Positions 43,701-50,685 of a stretch of 64,000 nucleotides of DNA are shown here, piece after piece. The stretch spans positions 124,001 to 188,000 of the forward strand of contig NZ_JANRMI010000002.1 in NCBI RefSeq assembly GCF_029531655.1, read 5' to 3'. Each line of letters starts with the position of its first letter. Within the stretch, counting starts at the first letter, position 1. Source of the DNA: Bdellovibrio svalbardensis. GTDB lineage: Bacteria; Bdellovibrionota; Bdellovibrionia; Bdellovibrionales; Bdellovibrionaceae. A program made the translations under genes and the position numbers. The notes under the pieces are model-generated. The model did no database searches and had not been told where the DNA came from. It saw nothing but the letters and a program-made list of their open reading frames with translations.

Positions 43701-43790
43701 GAGGTGTTCGAGAATCAAGCTGAGCTCGATCAATTGGTGAACCAGCTGTATGCGGTAGACAAATTCTACGAAATTATGTCTGTCGCCTAG
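40737..43790 (+). CDS. Type IIG-like restriction-modification enzyme (fused nuclease and N6-adenine methylase)
   Basis: A 1017-residue single-chain R-M enzyme. GTG 40737 follows GGGGGACCTAG. The N-terminal PD-(D/E)XK nuclease has RPDYTF (residue about 78) and FVEAKAP (about 95). A helical connector follows. The gamma-class methylase has motif I DPACGSGSF (about residue 399), FGVDIDQQAINIC, and catalytic motif IV NPPYVK (about 554). The last 350 residues (from about 660) are the target-recognition region, ending with a coiled segment (MEKEIVKKIEDLVAA). It should methylate and cut the same site, so no separate methylase is needed. All key motifs are intact. Its stop codon overlaps that of the convergent cold-shock gene. 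Confidence 0.92.
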   Translation: MAKASQRERFAATVEKLVRKFDADKEFYMSSEYNESQARLDFIDHFFVALNWDLSNKDGVPYHRRDVIVERGDTTSRVRPDYTFRLSGRAKFFVEAKAPNQPLDNIYHVFQAKSYAWSSPDADVAILTDFERLKVFDCRATPEVDKPNKGLIKDIKYSDFLKEVDFLWQFSKENVQAGSLSKLLVDNETSKKNRVKVDKQFLKFLMEWRLDFANQIWKGNKGYDESKLDEVVDLIVNRIIFLRVAEDREILTRPTLISMSAHWNETKKYSLWEKILSHFEDINDDLNGILFKKSVLTDKLRVPDQLLFDFIQNLYFPNSPYRFDEIPIELLGTIYEQYLGKQFEVNGKNIVLVDKPEVRKAGGVFYTPQNVVDTIVQKTLSEFSKGKKYSELSKISILDPACGSGSFLITAFSKLLNLHLDYLIANPSKVEQGKFFPDLVKDDRGEWKLSIEKKRDILQTNIFGVDIDQQAINICVMSLYLKALEGEQRLPTKKSLLPTLDKNIKCGNSLVSGNTKELKQLIGEDYDSRKPFNWVLNFTKVLKDKNGFDVIIMNPPYVKIQKLLEDETNDVKYIQEKYRTAAEGSADIYVAFIEKSLELLNPSGQLGLICPHKFFQAEYGQPLRDLLSESHFLNEIVSFGDIQIFEKASTYTCLLYCSKQPHEEIKFSRVKDEESLQLSLTATLERKERFEDKTLVIDFVKAKELRESAEWNFVVGSERKPFDLLSSQRVFLGSLTKDIYQGVITGADDAFILQGNIKKNSRTALLRSLELGTEVEVETDLLMPVMQGYTDVKHFKVNKPSAYIILPYQRNEAGKALLIPNQEMKSDYPLTWRYLKENKPLLEKREKGKWAGPDFHCFSRNQNLLRFQDPKIMIPYMVDKLCGFYDGAEKRYFVNVTTGGYGLELNPNSGVSYNYILGLINSTAMNFFIKKIGSTFRGGYFPCSTQFLRKLPIVMPSTKMEKEIVKKIEDLVAAINIQLLKGIHFTDDEVFENQAELDQLVNQLYAVDKFYEIMSVA

Positions 43791-43996
43791 GTAGGGTCTT
43801 CGAAGCTTAATTCTTTTACTCTGAGAATCTCGCCGTCTTTTTCTTGTGTGAAATTGACGGCAGTACCTTCTTTCAAGTCTTTTAAGCGATCCGTAGATAC
43901 CGCAGAGTAATGCAGAAAGACTAAATCTTTCTTGTCAGTTTCTATAAATCCGTATCCCTTTTTTTCGTCAAACCATTTAATACGACCTGATTTCAT
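43787..43996 (-). CDS. CspA-family cold-shock domain protein
   Basis: A 69-residue single OB-fold nucleic-acid chaperone. RNP1 reads KGYGFI and RNP2 reads VFLHYSA; the start MKSGRIKWFDEKKGYG is typical. It differs from housekeeping CspA (usually VFVHFSAI) and is rather charged. Its TAG and the TAG of the restriction enzyme share the tetranucleotide CTAG. It binds single-stranded RNA or DNA. Whether it belongs to the defence cargo or is a normal chromosomal gene cannot be told. Confidence 0.9.
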   Translation of the reverse strand: MKSGRIKWFDEKKGYGFIETDKKDLVFLHYSAVSTDRLKDLKEGTAVNFTQEKDGEILRVKELSFEDPT

Positions 43997-44087
43997 ACTT
44001 ATATACCTACCACGGCTTAGATTTTAATGGAAAGCGTGATTCAGGTGCATTTCTTGAATCACCCTAAACTAGACTTTAGTTGGGTTT

Positions 44088-44148
44088 AATTTCCGGCATT
44101 TGAATTTTAAATTCAGAATCCTGATTTATTCTAACGCACCCGGAAATT
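44088..44148. repeat. Inverted repeats in the gap between the cold-shock gene and the operon end
   Basis: AATTTCCGG (44088-44096) and CCGGAAATT (44140-44148) are 9-bp inverted arms, and the perfect palindrome TGAATTT-T-AAATTCA lies between them (near 44101-44115). The gap 43997-44183 has no gene. The structure may end the minus-strand operon or regulate the divergent cold-shock gene. Confidence 0.5.
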
Positions 44149-44183
44149 TGACCTAGCATTCCCTTTACGTAAGGGGGTGCCGC

Positions 44184-44402
44184 TTAAGCAAGTCCCAGGA
44201 ATCTGTCGATGATAGAAATTTTCAATGCCTCACGGAAGATCAAGAAGAATTCTCGAGTCATCTCAAGGTATAGCCCTTGATCGTAACTCTCAAATATTGA
44301 ACTTTTACTGGCAAACTTCTCAATTGGCGCAGCATATCGAGTAAGATTGTGCTCTGCTTGTACTTCAAAACGCCATGCATCTCTAGCTGATGAGTTTCCC
44401 AA
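44184..44402 (-). CDS. Small unknown protein, second of two overlapping frames
   Basis: Seventy-two residues (SSARDAWRFEVQAEHN, then EMTREFFLIFREALKIS). The only start is TTG 44402, lying inside the end of the frame before it (20-bp overlap, +1 relative frame). It reads as a natural continuation of that frame, so either the two are translationally coupled, or one 150-residue protein has been split by a one-base change or programmed frameshift. No domain is recognised. It is the last frame in the minus-strand operon 47146-44184. Confidence 0.45.
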   Translation of the reverse strand: MGNSSARDAWRFEVQAEHNLTRYAAPIEKFASKSSIFESYDQGLYLEMTREFFLIFREALKISIIDRFLGLA

Positions 44403-44628
44403 TTTCCAATGCTTCAGCTTCTGTAAAGATCGCTGTGATTTGAAAGTCTAGACGTGTAGGCCCCCAATTCTCGAGTTGAAGTTCATTTTTCGAAAAACTT
44501 TTTAGGCTTTTTCTCTCTATTTTTTTTGCTCGAAAATCACTTAATGCCCCGTGGGTAGCCCAATCCCATCCTCTATGCTGGTATAGAATAGAAGCAGAAT
44601 TGAAGGTTATCTCTGTTAAAAGTTCCAA
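44383..44628 (-). CDS. Small unknown protein, first of two overlapping frames
   Basis: Eighty-one residues with a TTG start at 44628, six bases after the membrane-protein stop. The sequence MELLTEITFNSASILYQHRG and LDFQITAIFTEAEALEIGKL suggests a beta-alpha fold truncated at its end. See the overlapping frame 44184-44402, which probably supplies the missing C-terminal part. No family is recognised. Tight spacing makes it part of the operon. Confidence 0.5.
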   Translation of the reverse strand: MELLTEITFNSASILYQHRGWDWATHGALSDFRAKKIERKSLKSFSKNELQLENWGPTRLDFQITAIFTEAEALEIGKLIS

Positions 44629-44634
44629 ATGTGA

Positions 44635-45243
44635 CTATTTAGTCTGTGGGTTTCTCAGTCTTGGGTAGATTAATACATTTGCGCTAATTAATATTTTTAA
44701 GACATTTACCAAGCTCAAGCATCCAAAAAAATAGAATAAGAAATCGCTAATGGTCTTGAAGATTCTTAACGCCAGTAGGTGAAGTCCGTCGTAGATGAGA
44801 AAGTGATTTGTTTCTAAAGGAAACTGTGAACTTGAGAATAAAAATAGTAGTGTTAATAGAGCGCTAAATATTGAGAATGTTACTTGACCAAAAAGTATCT
44901 GATACTGCTTAATTCTATCTTCTGATTTTTCGCGCATTACTCGGGCATCATATGTTTCACTAAGAATTTTCTTTGGAACTTTGGCGTCTTGACTTTCGAT
45001 AAACGTAAAGAACGGAACTAAGATATTAATTAAGAATCCGATGAAAATCGAAGCAGTTGAGATTATGTTGGCAATTTCATTGCTGCTTAATATTGGGCCA
45101 TCTTTTGTTATAATGATAGAGATTAGAGCAGGGGTGCCAAATACATATAGTATTTCTTTCCACGATAGTTTGCCATTGTTGCTAACTTTGAACCCTTCCA
45201 GGTAGTTTGATAAAATTGATGATAATTGCCTTAACATATACAT
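44635..45243 (-). CDS. Predicted four-helix membrane protein of a candidate defence operon
   Basis: A 202-residue protein with four predicted membrane helices: about residues 31-47 (ILYVFGTPALISIII), 58-80 (IISTASIFIGFLINILVPFF), 118-137 (FGQVTFSIFSALLTLLFLF) and 166-190 (LFYFFGCLSLVNVLKILISA). A charged loop lies between helices 2 and 3 (KVPKKILSETYDARVMREKSEDR). It starts two bases after the stop of the 319-residue gene. No family is recognised, though the topology resembles membrane effectors such as RexB and SLATT-type proteins. Local AT content is high, in keeping with transfer. Confidence 0.75.
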   Translation of the reverse strand: MYMLRQLSSILSNYLEGFKVSNNGKLSWKEILYVFGTPALISIIITKDGPILSSNEIANIISTASIFIGFLINILVPFFTFIESQDAKVPKKILSETYDARVMREKSEDRIKQYQILFGQVTFSIFSALLTLLFLFSSSQFPLETNHFLIYDGLHLLALRIFKTISDFLFYFFGCLSLVNVLKILISANVLIYPRLRNPQTK

Positions 45244-45245
45244 TT

Positions 45246-46205
45246 TTATACAACTTGGCCTATAGCATGCTCTATATATTGATTAACTATTCTCGCCATT
45301 CCAGCTAAGCTAAATCTGCGTCTCATGTCGCGATTTACATCTGCAGATATGTCGAAACTCATATCGAATTTGATTTCCTGCCCCATTCTGACAGTCTTTT
45401 TTTGTCCATCCATATCTATGGTGACATCGAACGTAGAATTTTCAATTTCTCTTCCATCTACATACCGTCTAAAGAGTCGCGCGACTGGAACAGATGGATC
45501 CTCGGCCTGTATTAAATTATCAAAATTAATTAGGGGATTATGGATGCTTCGTCCAATCCGAACTTCGGTCTCTACAATAATTTGCTCTTCAACTCTACCG
45601 CCTCCGGCATTGCGGTCTTCAACTCGGCGAGGAACATATGCTCTTCTCTTGATTTTTTCCACACGAAAGTGGTTATGGAATCGCTCAGCATCTTCTTGGA
45701 AGTCCAATTTTAAGGGGCGAATATCTATTTTTAAATGTGGGTACTGCGCTACTAAAAAGTCTTTGAAAGCATTGTGAAACATTGTTTTGCATCCTCTGTT
45801 TCCAATTGCATGCAAGGCCAATACCCCGCGTTCTCCACCAGGGGGAAGGAAGAGTTCAAAATAGTGGTCGAATGCTGGAGCATGCTCGGCTGGAATTGGA
45901 CTTTTCACGCCATTTGCTGTGTTTATCATTTTTCCTTCGTATCCATAGGAGCCTGCTGATAGAAATCCCTTTATTTTTCTTTGAGTACGTAAATAGTCTA
46001 CATTAGCTGTGGCCGCTTCAATTACCGTTTCATCTTCATCATCCTGATGAAACGTCGAGATATTGTTTAAAAATTCACGAGCGACGTCATAAAAATCTTT
46101 TGCTTGACCGGCTCTATCAATGACCATTTCAAAGGGTATAAAGGCTCGATGTGCATTAAGTGCCACGCGAATTACATATAGATTGAGGAAGTGATTTCTA
46201 GCCAT
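45246..46205 (-). CDS. Unknown cytosolic protein, first half of a RexAB-like arranged pair
   Basis: A 319-residue soluble protein with AAAGGA before ATG 46205. I recognise no domain. The N-terminal part (NHFLNLYVIRVALNAHRAFI) is followed by the block FELFLPPGGERGVLALHAIG and GNRGCKTMFHNAFKDFL, then DIRPLKLDFQEDAERF and a basic patch (VEKIKRRAYVPRRVEDR), and a C-terminal beta/alpha region. Basic residues and size suit a nucleic-acid sensor. The membrane-protein gene follows after two bases. Lambda RexA (279 residues) with RexB (four helices) has the same gene order and sizes, but I see no convincing sequence identity. Confidence 0.7.
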   Translation of the reverse strand: MARNHFLNLYVIRVALNAHRAFIPFEMVIDRAGQAKDFYDVAREFLNNISTFHQDDEDETVIEAATANVDYLRTQRKIKGFLSAGSYGYEGKMINTANGVKSPIPAEHAPAFDHYFELFLPPGGERGVLALHAIGNRGCKTMFHNAFKDFLVAQYPHLKIDIRPLKLDFQEDAERFHNHFRVEKIKRRAYVPRRVEDRNAGGGRVEEQIIVETEVRIGRSIHNPLINFDNLIQAEDPSVPVARLFRRYVDGREIENSTFDVTIDMDGQKKTVRMGQEIKFDMSFDISADVNRDMRRRFSLAGMARIVNQYIEHAIGQVV

Positions 46206-46243
46206 TTTTTTTCCTTTGTAGAATAATTTTACGACGAATTTGC

Positions 46244-47146
46244 CTATGAAGCGGCCTTGTTGCTGTCTGTGTTGTTAGAAGTATTTGCTATGGCTTCTGT
46301 CATTAGACATTCGGTCGTTGAGGCATCTCGTTTAGATTTTTTTGTCTTCCGCGAAGCACGTTTTTGAGCCTTTACATACTTATGAATCTCCGCCGCCTTG
46401 GTTTCGTTCCAACCAGCAATGGCGTCGTTCAAACCTTGCTCTAACAACCAATAAAGGCGATCCGTTAGAATTTCGTGATTCGCCTTGAATTCATGTTCAC
46501 CGCGAACAAACTTCGCAATGTAACGAACGACATCTACAGACAGAATAGCTTTTGAAAGAGACTCTGGCGAGAACGCCATTGCTTCCTTAGATAGCTCAGG
46601 CCAGCTGCTCTCTGTGAATGATGATTCATGGAAATCAAAGAACTCATAGCATTGCTCTTCAACTGATTTCTTAGTGACGTTGATCATGTCGCCATCAGAT
46701 TTCAAATCGAAAGCTGAAATTTCGATGCCGCCATATTGTGTTTGAGAGAAATCAAAGAGTTTCCACTCAACACCGTTGGTAAGCATACCCCAACGAACAT
46801 TTCCGATTTGATTTAGATACTCAGCAAGTTGAGTTTTCCCAGATCTGAAGTCTGATTTTGAAAGATCGAAGCCGATTTTTTTGACTTCGACAACGAAGAC
46901 GGGCTTGTCTTTGTGTAAAACAATCAGATCAGGGCGTGTTTTACCTTTGGTTTCTTGAGCACGGATTGTATAGCCTGCAGAAGCAGTGTAGCCAAGACAG
47001 TTTCGCAAGAAGCTTTGCGCCCATCTTTCGACATCAAGTTCTTTGGAAGACACGCTTGCGTCTAAAGTTTTTAATTCATGAAGATGTTCGATTGTTTGAT
47101 CGAGTATTGCGCGTACAGTTCTATCTTGTTTTGTTTCTCTAGCCAT
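46244..47146 (-). CDS. Stand-alone HSDR_N-type PD-(D/E)XK protein
   Basis: A 300-residue protein carrying the N-terminal nuclease-like domain of Type I restriction subunits without the helicase. ATG 47146 follows AAGGAG. The catalytic-type residues are in RPDLIVLHKDKPVFVVEVKK (Asp, then E-x-K); the preceding YTIRAQETKGK is also typical. The C-terminal 130 residues are helical and end in a basic segment (KAQKRASRKTKKSKRDAS). It leads the minus-strand operon, with 38 bp before the next gene. It may cut DNA on a cue from its partners, or be independent. Confidence 0.82.
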   Translation of the reverse strand: MARETKQDRTVRAILDQTIEHLHELKTLDASVSSKELDVERWAQSFLRNCLGYTASAGYTIRAQETKGKTRPDLIVLHKDKPVFVVEVKKIGFDLSKSDFRSGKTQLAEYLNQIGNVRWGMLTNGVEWKLFDFSQTQYGGIEISAFDLKSDGDMINVTKKSVEEQCYEFFDFHESSFTESSWPELSKEAMAFSPESLSKAILSVDVVRYIAKFVRGEHEFKANHEILTDRLYWLLEQGLNDAIAGWNETKAAEIHKYVKAQKRASRKTKKSKRDASTTECLMTEAIANTSNNTDSNKAAS

Positions 47147-47349
47147 ACTGGACTCCTTGATGATGAAGTCCATTTCGGCTTGTTTATATTAAAGTTAACT
47201 TAATTTATAAATTAATATCAATTTAACAGTTCCTTGTCGGAGAAATGTTTGGAATTGAGATTTTTATTAAATAGCGAAAGTTTGATAGTGGCTGAATTGG
47301 GTTCGAGAATTTGTTTGTGAATGCAGTCGCAAATCCATAAACTTTTTCT

Positions 47350-47916
47350 ATGCACAAAAGCCTTTTCTCAAGCCTAAAAATAGTCGCAATGATGTTAGCG
47401 ACAGACAACGAACTCCATCCAAAGGAAAAGGCTTGGTTCTTAGCGATTGCAAAAAACTACGGCGCAACATTTCGGGAGCGATCACAGCTCGAAGAATATC
47501 TTCGTGGTCGACCAACCGAAAGTCTGGAAGAAGCTCTAAGTGATGTTGTGGGCGAGTTCGACAGGCGCCGCCTGCTTAATTTTGTAAAGATGGCCATGCG
47601 CCAGGATGGCATTGTCAGGAATTCTGAAATTACATTTTTCTATAAGATTCAAGAAGCGTTGGGGGCGAATCCGCAGAATGACTATCTTCAATTGGGAAGG
47701 TCATTGCTTAAGCGTGATCGAGAGATGAGAGTTTGGAACGAGCTCGATCGCTTGGGGAATGTATGGTCGCGCAAGCTTCCGATATTTGGGATATCAGGTT
47801 ATTTTTATTATACAGACGGAGTCTTCTGGGAAGCCCTTGGGGATCTTCTTATAAACAACAAGTTTACGATGTTCTTTGTAGGGGCGATCATTGCTGCTTA
47901 CATCTTTCTGGTGTAG
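47350..47916 (+). CDS. TerB-like domain protein with C-terminal membrane helix
   Basis: A 188-residue protein. Residues 1-105 look like the helical TerB/DjlA-type domain: MMLATDNELHPKEKAWFLAI, then LLNFVKMAMRQDGIVRNSEI, with paired acidic residues that bind divalent metals in relatives. The C-terminus has one membrane helix (FTMFFVGAIIAAYIFLV). TerB domains occur in tellurite-resistance and phage-inhibition gene sets, and in stress membrane complexes. It diverges from the HSDR_N operon across a 203-bp AT-rich gap that must hold both promoters. Confidence 0.6.
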   Translation: MHKSLFSSLKIVAMMLATDNELHPKEKAWFLAIAKNYGATFRERSQLEEYLRGRPTESLEEALSDVVGEFDRRRLLNFVKMAMRQDGIVRNSEITFFYKIQEALGANPQNDYLQLGRSLLKRDREMRVWNELDRLGNVWSRKLPIFGISGYFYYTDGVFWEALGDLLINNKFTMFFVGAIIAAYIFLV

Positions 47917-48085
47917 CTATTTTTGCACCTTTGGCGTTCTTTTGGTCGAGTTTTTTATTGGCCATCGCTATTCATCTGGTTTGCTATTGTGGTCGTGTTC
48001 GCCGCATCATTTTTAGGCAAAAGGTATCCATTGAGCTGCCTTTTTTGTTTCTAGCCGAAGCCAAATCCTGTTAGCATTTTCACAT

Positions 48086-48529
48086 ATGCGAAACATCAAA
48101 TTTAAAAAAATAGCGATCCTAGCAAGCGTCCTTCTTCTTCAACCCATGTTGAGCCCAAGCTCCTTCGCGTTAGCGAAGAAAAAAGCCCCGATGAAAGCCT
48201 ACAGCTTCATCGTAGAAGGCGGAAAAGCGTCTCAAGCTGAATGCGACGGCGAACGCAAGCTTCCTAAGCTAAAGCGCCTTAAGGAATATTCTAAAGCCAG
48301 TTCATACATGGGATCGGAGCTGCAAAGCCCCGAGATCAAGGGAAAGGCCAATGAAGAGATGTGGAAGCATGTCTTTAAAACAAAAGAAGCCTGCAACTCG
48401 GTGCTAGCTAAAACCCCATCAACTTTGGAAAATAAAACGGTAAAGGGTGCCAAGCCAGAACTTCCGCCGGATGACTCTGCGGATTCAGATAATGATGGTG
48501 ACCAGACTGACGGACCAGATACGGAATAG
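48086..48529 (+). CDS. Small exported protein of unknown function
   Basis: A 147-residue protein with a signal peptide (LLLQPMLSPSSFALA). The body is Lys-rich with two Cys (QAECDGERKLPKL, KEACNSVLAK), so a disulfide is possible, and it ends in an acidic tail (DDSADSDNDGDQTDGPDTE). No domain is recognised. A strong terminator follows. Chromosomal character (codon use, terminator) seems to resume here, so the accessory region probably ends near 47.9 kb. The stretch 47917-48085 contains no supported gene. Confidence 0.7.
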   Translation: MRNIKFKKIAILASVLLLQPMLSPSSFALAKKKAPMKAYSFIVEGGKASQAECDGERKLPKLKRLKEYSKASSYMGSELQSPEIKGKANEEMWKHVFKTKEACNSVLAKTPSTLENKTVKGAKPELPPDDSADSDNDGDQTDGPDTE

Positions 48530-48540
48530 ACGCTTAAACG

Positions 48541-48567
48541 AAAAAAAGGCAGCCAAGGCTGCCTTTT
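48541..48567 (+). terminator. Rho-independent terminator
   Basis: AAAAAAAGGCAGCC pairs with GGCTGCCTTTTTT around a two- to four-base loop, 11 bp after the stop of the small exported protein gene. It can also serve the convergent gene ending at 48599. Confidence 0.9.
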
Positions 48568-48598
48568 TTATTATCTAACGTCTGGGATGATCAATTCA

Positions 48599-49039
48599 CT
48601 AAAACGCTTTATGAAGAAGCGTAATCACCGTCTCGTCAGTTGTTTGAACGGTCACATGCATAGTTTGATTTTCAGTGTGAAGCACCAAAGCCGCTTCATG
48701 ACGCGCAATCACCTGGCAGGCAAGTCCTGCTCCAGCAAAGTACAAGTCGACCACTTTACCGCTTTGAGCGTTGGCCAATTCCTCAGCAGTCCATTGAACC
48801 GTGTGCTCACTGGGAATCGTTTTCTTTGTCGTATCATGTTTTGAACGGCGAACTGCGATCAACATCGCAGCAAAGATACCGAACGCGATGAGCGGTGACC
48901 AAGCGACGATCCATAGATGGTGGGTGATCTTTTTTGCCATGGCGGCATCGAAGAAGAAATCAGAAACAGCCAAGCTGCTTCCAATAATCCAAACTGCCCA
49001 CAAAGCAAGTGTGCTTACTGTTTCAATTATCTTTCGCAT
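48599..49039 (-). CDS. Small two-helix membrane protein, PgaD-like partner of the glycosyltransferase
   Basis: A 146-residue protein with two membrane helices (TVSTLALWAVWIIGSSLAVS and IVAWSPLIAFGIFAAMLIAV) and a cytoplasmic C-terminal domain of about 75 residues. Its start overlaps the end of the glycosyltransferase gene by 17 bp. Poly-N-acetylglucosamine synthase needs PgaC (glycosyltransferase) and PgaD (about 137 residues, two helices), and the size, topology and position match. Sequence similarity to PgaD is not obvious to me, so the role is inferred from context. Confidence 0.6.
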   Translation of the reverse strand: MRKIIETVSTLALWAVWIIGSSLAVSDFFFDAAMAKKITHHLWIVAWSPLIAFGIFAAMLIAVRRSKHDTTKKTIPSEHTVQWTAEELANAQSGKVVDLYFAGAGLACQVIARHEAALVLHTENQTMHVTVQTTDETVITLLHKAF

Positions 49040-50252
49040 AGGTTACTCCACCACGATCGGGACTGATCCAAGAACTGAATTGGCGTTTTGGACCAAAAAG
49101 AACTTTGGGAATCGCCACAAATAACACAAAACTATTAATCATCCAATAGGCAAACGGATACCAAATAGCGACAAAGCCCAAACCCGATGATTTTTCATAG
49201 CGTCCGTGCAGGAACAAACCTACCAGGAACTGCATGAAGCTCATCACTCCGGTCAGCAGAATCGCGTAATGGATATTGATGTCGTGCAAGTTCTTACCGA
49301 AAATCGCAAAACCAATGGTCACAGGCAAAAGAAACGCCCAGGTCACAGAGAAAATATATTCCAAAAGAATCAAACGAAGACCGGTATCACGGCTTTTTAA
49401 AACAGATCTGCCGTGTTTTAGAACAACTTCAAATCCACCTTGAGCCCAACGAAGGCGTTGCTTCCAAAGTCCCTTCAAGGTGTCAGGCATAAGCACGTCA
49501 CAGGTCGCCTTGGGCTCGTACTTAAGAGCCCAACCAGAGGTTTGCAATTTCCAGCTAATACCAACATCTTCAGTCACGGTATCAGTGTCCCAGTATCCAA
49601 TGCTTTCAATGGCTGACTTACGGAACATCACCAAAACACCTGACAGGGCAAACAAACGACCCAAAGTTTGATGATAGCGTTTGATCATCCCCACCAGGGC
49701 CGAGAATTCTCCGACCTGAAGGCGTCCCACCAAAGTGCCACGATTTTTCACACGCGGATTGCCTGTCACACCGGCGATGTGTTCATCGCGGAAGTGTTCC
49801 AGCATAAAGCGGGGAGCCTCAGCATCCAATTCAGAGTCGGCATCGATGCACAAAATAAACTCATAGCGACTGGCCATGGCTCCCAAGGTCAATGCCGCCG
49901 CTTTGCCGCGATTTTGGACTAAATTAATAACTCGCATATGAGGGCGCGACATCGCCAATTTTTCTAGAACAGCTTGAGTCTTATCGCGGCTTCCGTCGTT
50001 GATCGCAATGATTTCGCATTTTCCCAATGGCAAATGATCCAAGGAGCGAATGGTCGCTTCGACCGTCTGTTCCTCATTGTAGCAGGGGATAAGAATCGTG
50101 TACGGCCGATCGGAAAACTCAGAAAGAGGAGCGCGCTTGCGTTCTCTTTTGAAGTAAAAAACAAAGGCCCCCATAATCCAGATCACTGGCAGGACAAAGG
50201 GAATGATCATAAACAAGATTTTAATAATTTTAGGCAGATAAGAAATGATCAT
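49023..50252 (-). CDS. Membrane glycosyltransferase family 2, PgaC/HmsR-like
   Basis: A 409-residue processive glycosyltransferase. An N-terminal membrane hairpin (FVLPVIWIMGAFVFYF) precedes the GT-A domain: IPCYNEEQTVEATIRSLDHL, the metal-binding DADSELD, GNPRVKNRGTLVGRLQ, the acceptor motif TEDVGISWKLQTSGW, and QRLRWAQGG (Q-x-x-R-W, typical of processive polymerases). Three or four C-terminal helices follow. This fits poly-beta-1,6-GlcNAc synthase (PgaC, 441 residues) or a related polymer synthase. No pgaA or pgaB is nearby. It probably forms an operon with the small membrane protein gene. Confidence 0.85.
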   Translation of the reverse strand: MIISYLPKIIKILFMIIPFVLPVIWIMGAFVFYFKRERKRAPLSEFSDRPYTILIPCYNEEQTVEATIRSLDHLPLGKCEIIAINDGSRDKTQAVLEKLAMSRPHMRVINLVQNRGKAAALTLGAMASRYEFILCIDADSELDAEAPRFMLEHFRDEHIAGVTGNPRVKNRGTLVGRLQVGEFSALVGMIKRYHQTLGRLFALSGVLVMFRKSAIESIGYWDTDTVTEDVGISWKLQTSGWALKYEPKATCDVLMPDTLKGLWKQRLRWAQGGFEVVLKHGRSVLKSRDTGLRLILLEYIFSVTWAFLLPVTIGFAIFGKNLHDINIHYAILLTGVMSFMQFLVGLFLHGRYEKSSGLGFVAIWYPFAYWMINSFVLFVAIPKVLFGPKRQFSSWISPDRGGVTYAKDN

Positions 50253-50500
50253 ATTGCCTCTCCTTTGAAAAATGCGGCTGATTTGGACGTCAATTTTGAA
50301 AATTTCAGGCCGTGGGGGGAGATCATTTTTTCACCATTTATACGGAGAGCGGTAATGTTGCTGGCAATTCTGTAATCCAAATTGCCCTGGGCGTCAATTG
50401 CCATACTTGGGGAGGGGCTTCTTTTAAAGGAATCTCGTAATCAGATAAGTTTTTTTTAATCTGGAGGGGCTTAAATGAATTGAGGCACAGCTGCGACCCC

Positions 50501-50527
50501 GGGGGCCTAAGGGGGCTGGGGGGAGGG
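50501..50527 (+). other. G-quadruplex motif in the pgaC-like / ycaQ-like intergenic region
   Basis: Four G-runs (GGGGG, GGGGG, GGGGGG, GGG) separated by loops of five, two and one bases satisfy the usual G-quadruplex pattern. They lie 159 bp upstream of the YcaQ-like gene in the 433-bp gap 50253-50685. No gene was seen in the gap. Confidence 0.75.
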
Positions 50528-50685
50528 TGTGAAATATTTTTTTGTCTATTCTTTTGCCAGCTTCGGGCTGGGGAGCTTAAAGGGTGGTTTTCTTTGGCCA
50601 AAAATGGACCGGGACTCTCCGTGAAGCCCCCATTCTTGTCAGCACCTTCTCAGCAAGTTATATTCAAATAAATCGGTGAAATCCA

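Noticed and set aside
47733-48074. Frame overlapping the end of the TerB-like gene
   Set aside because: Mostly a shifted reading of the TerB-like gene followed by an AT-rich stretch with no domain or start signal.
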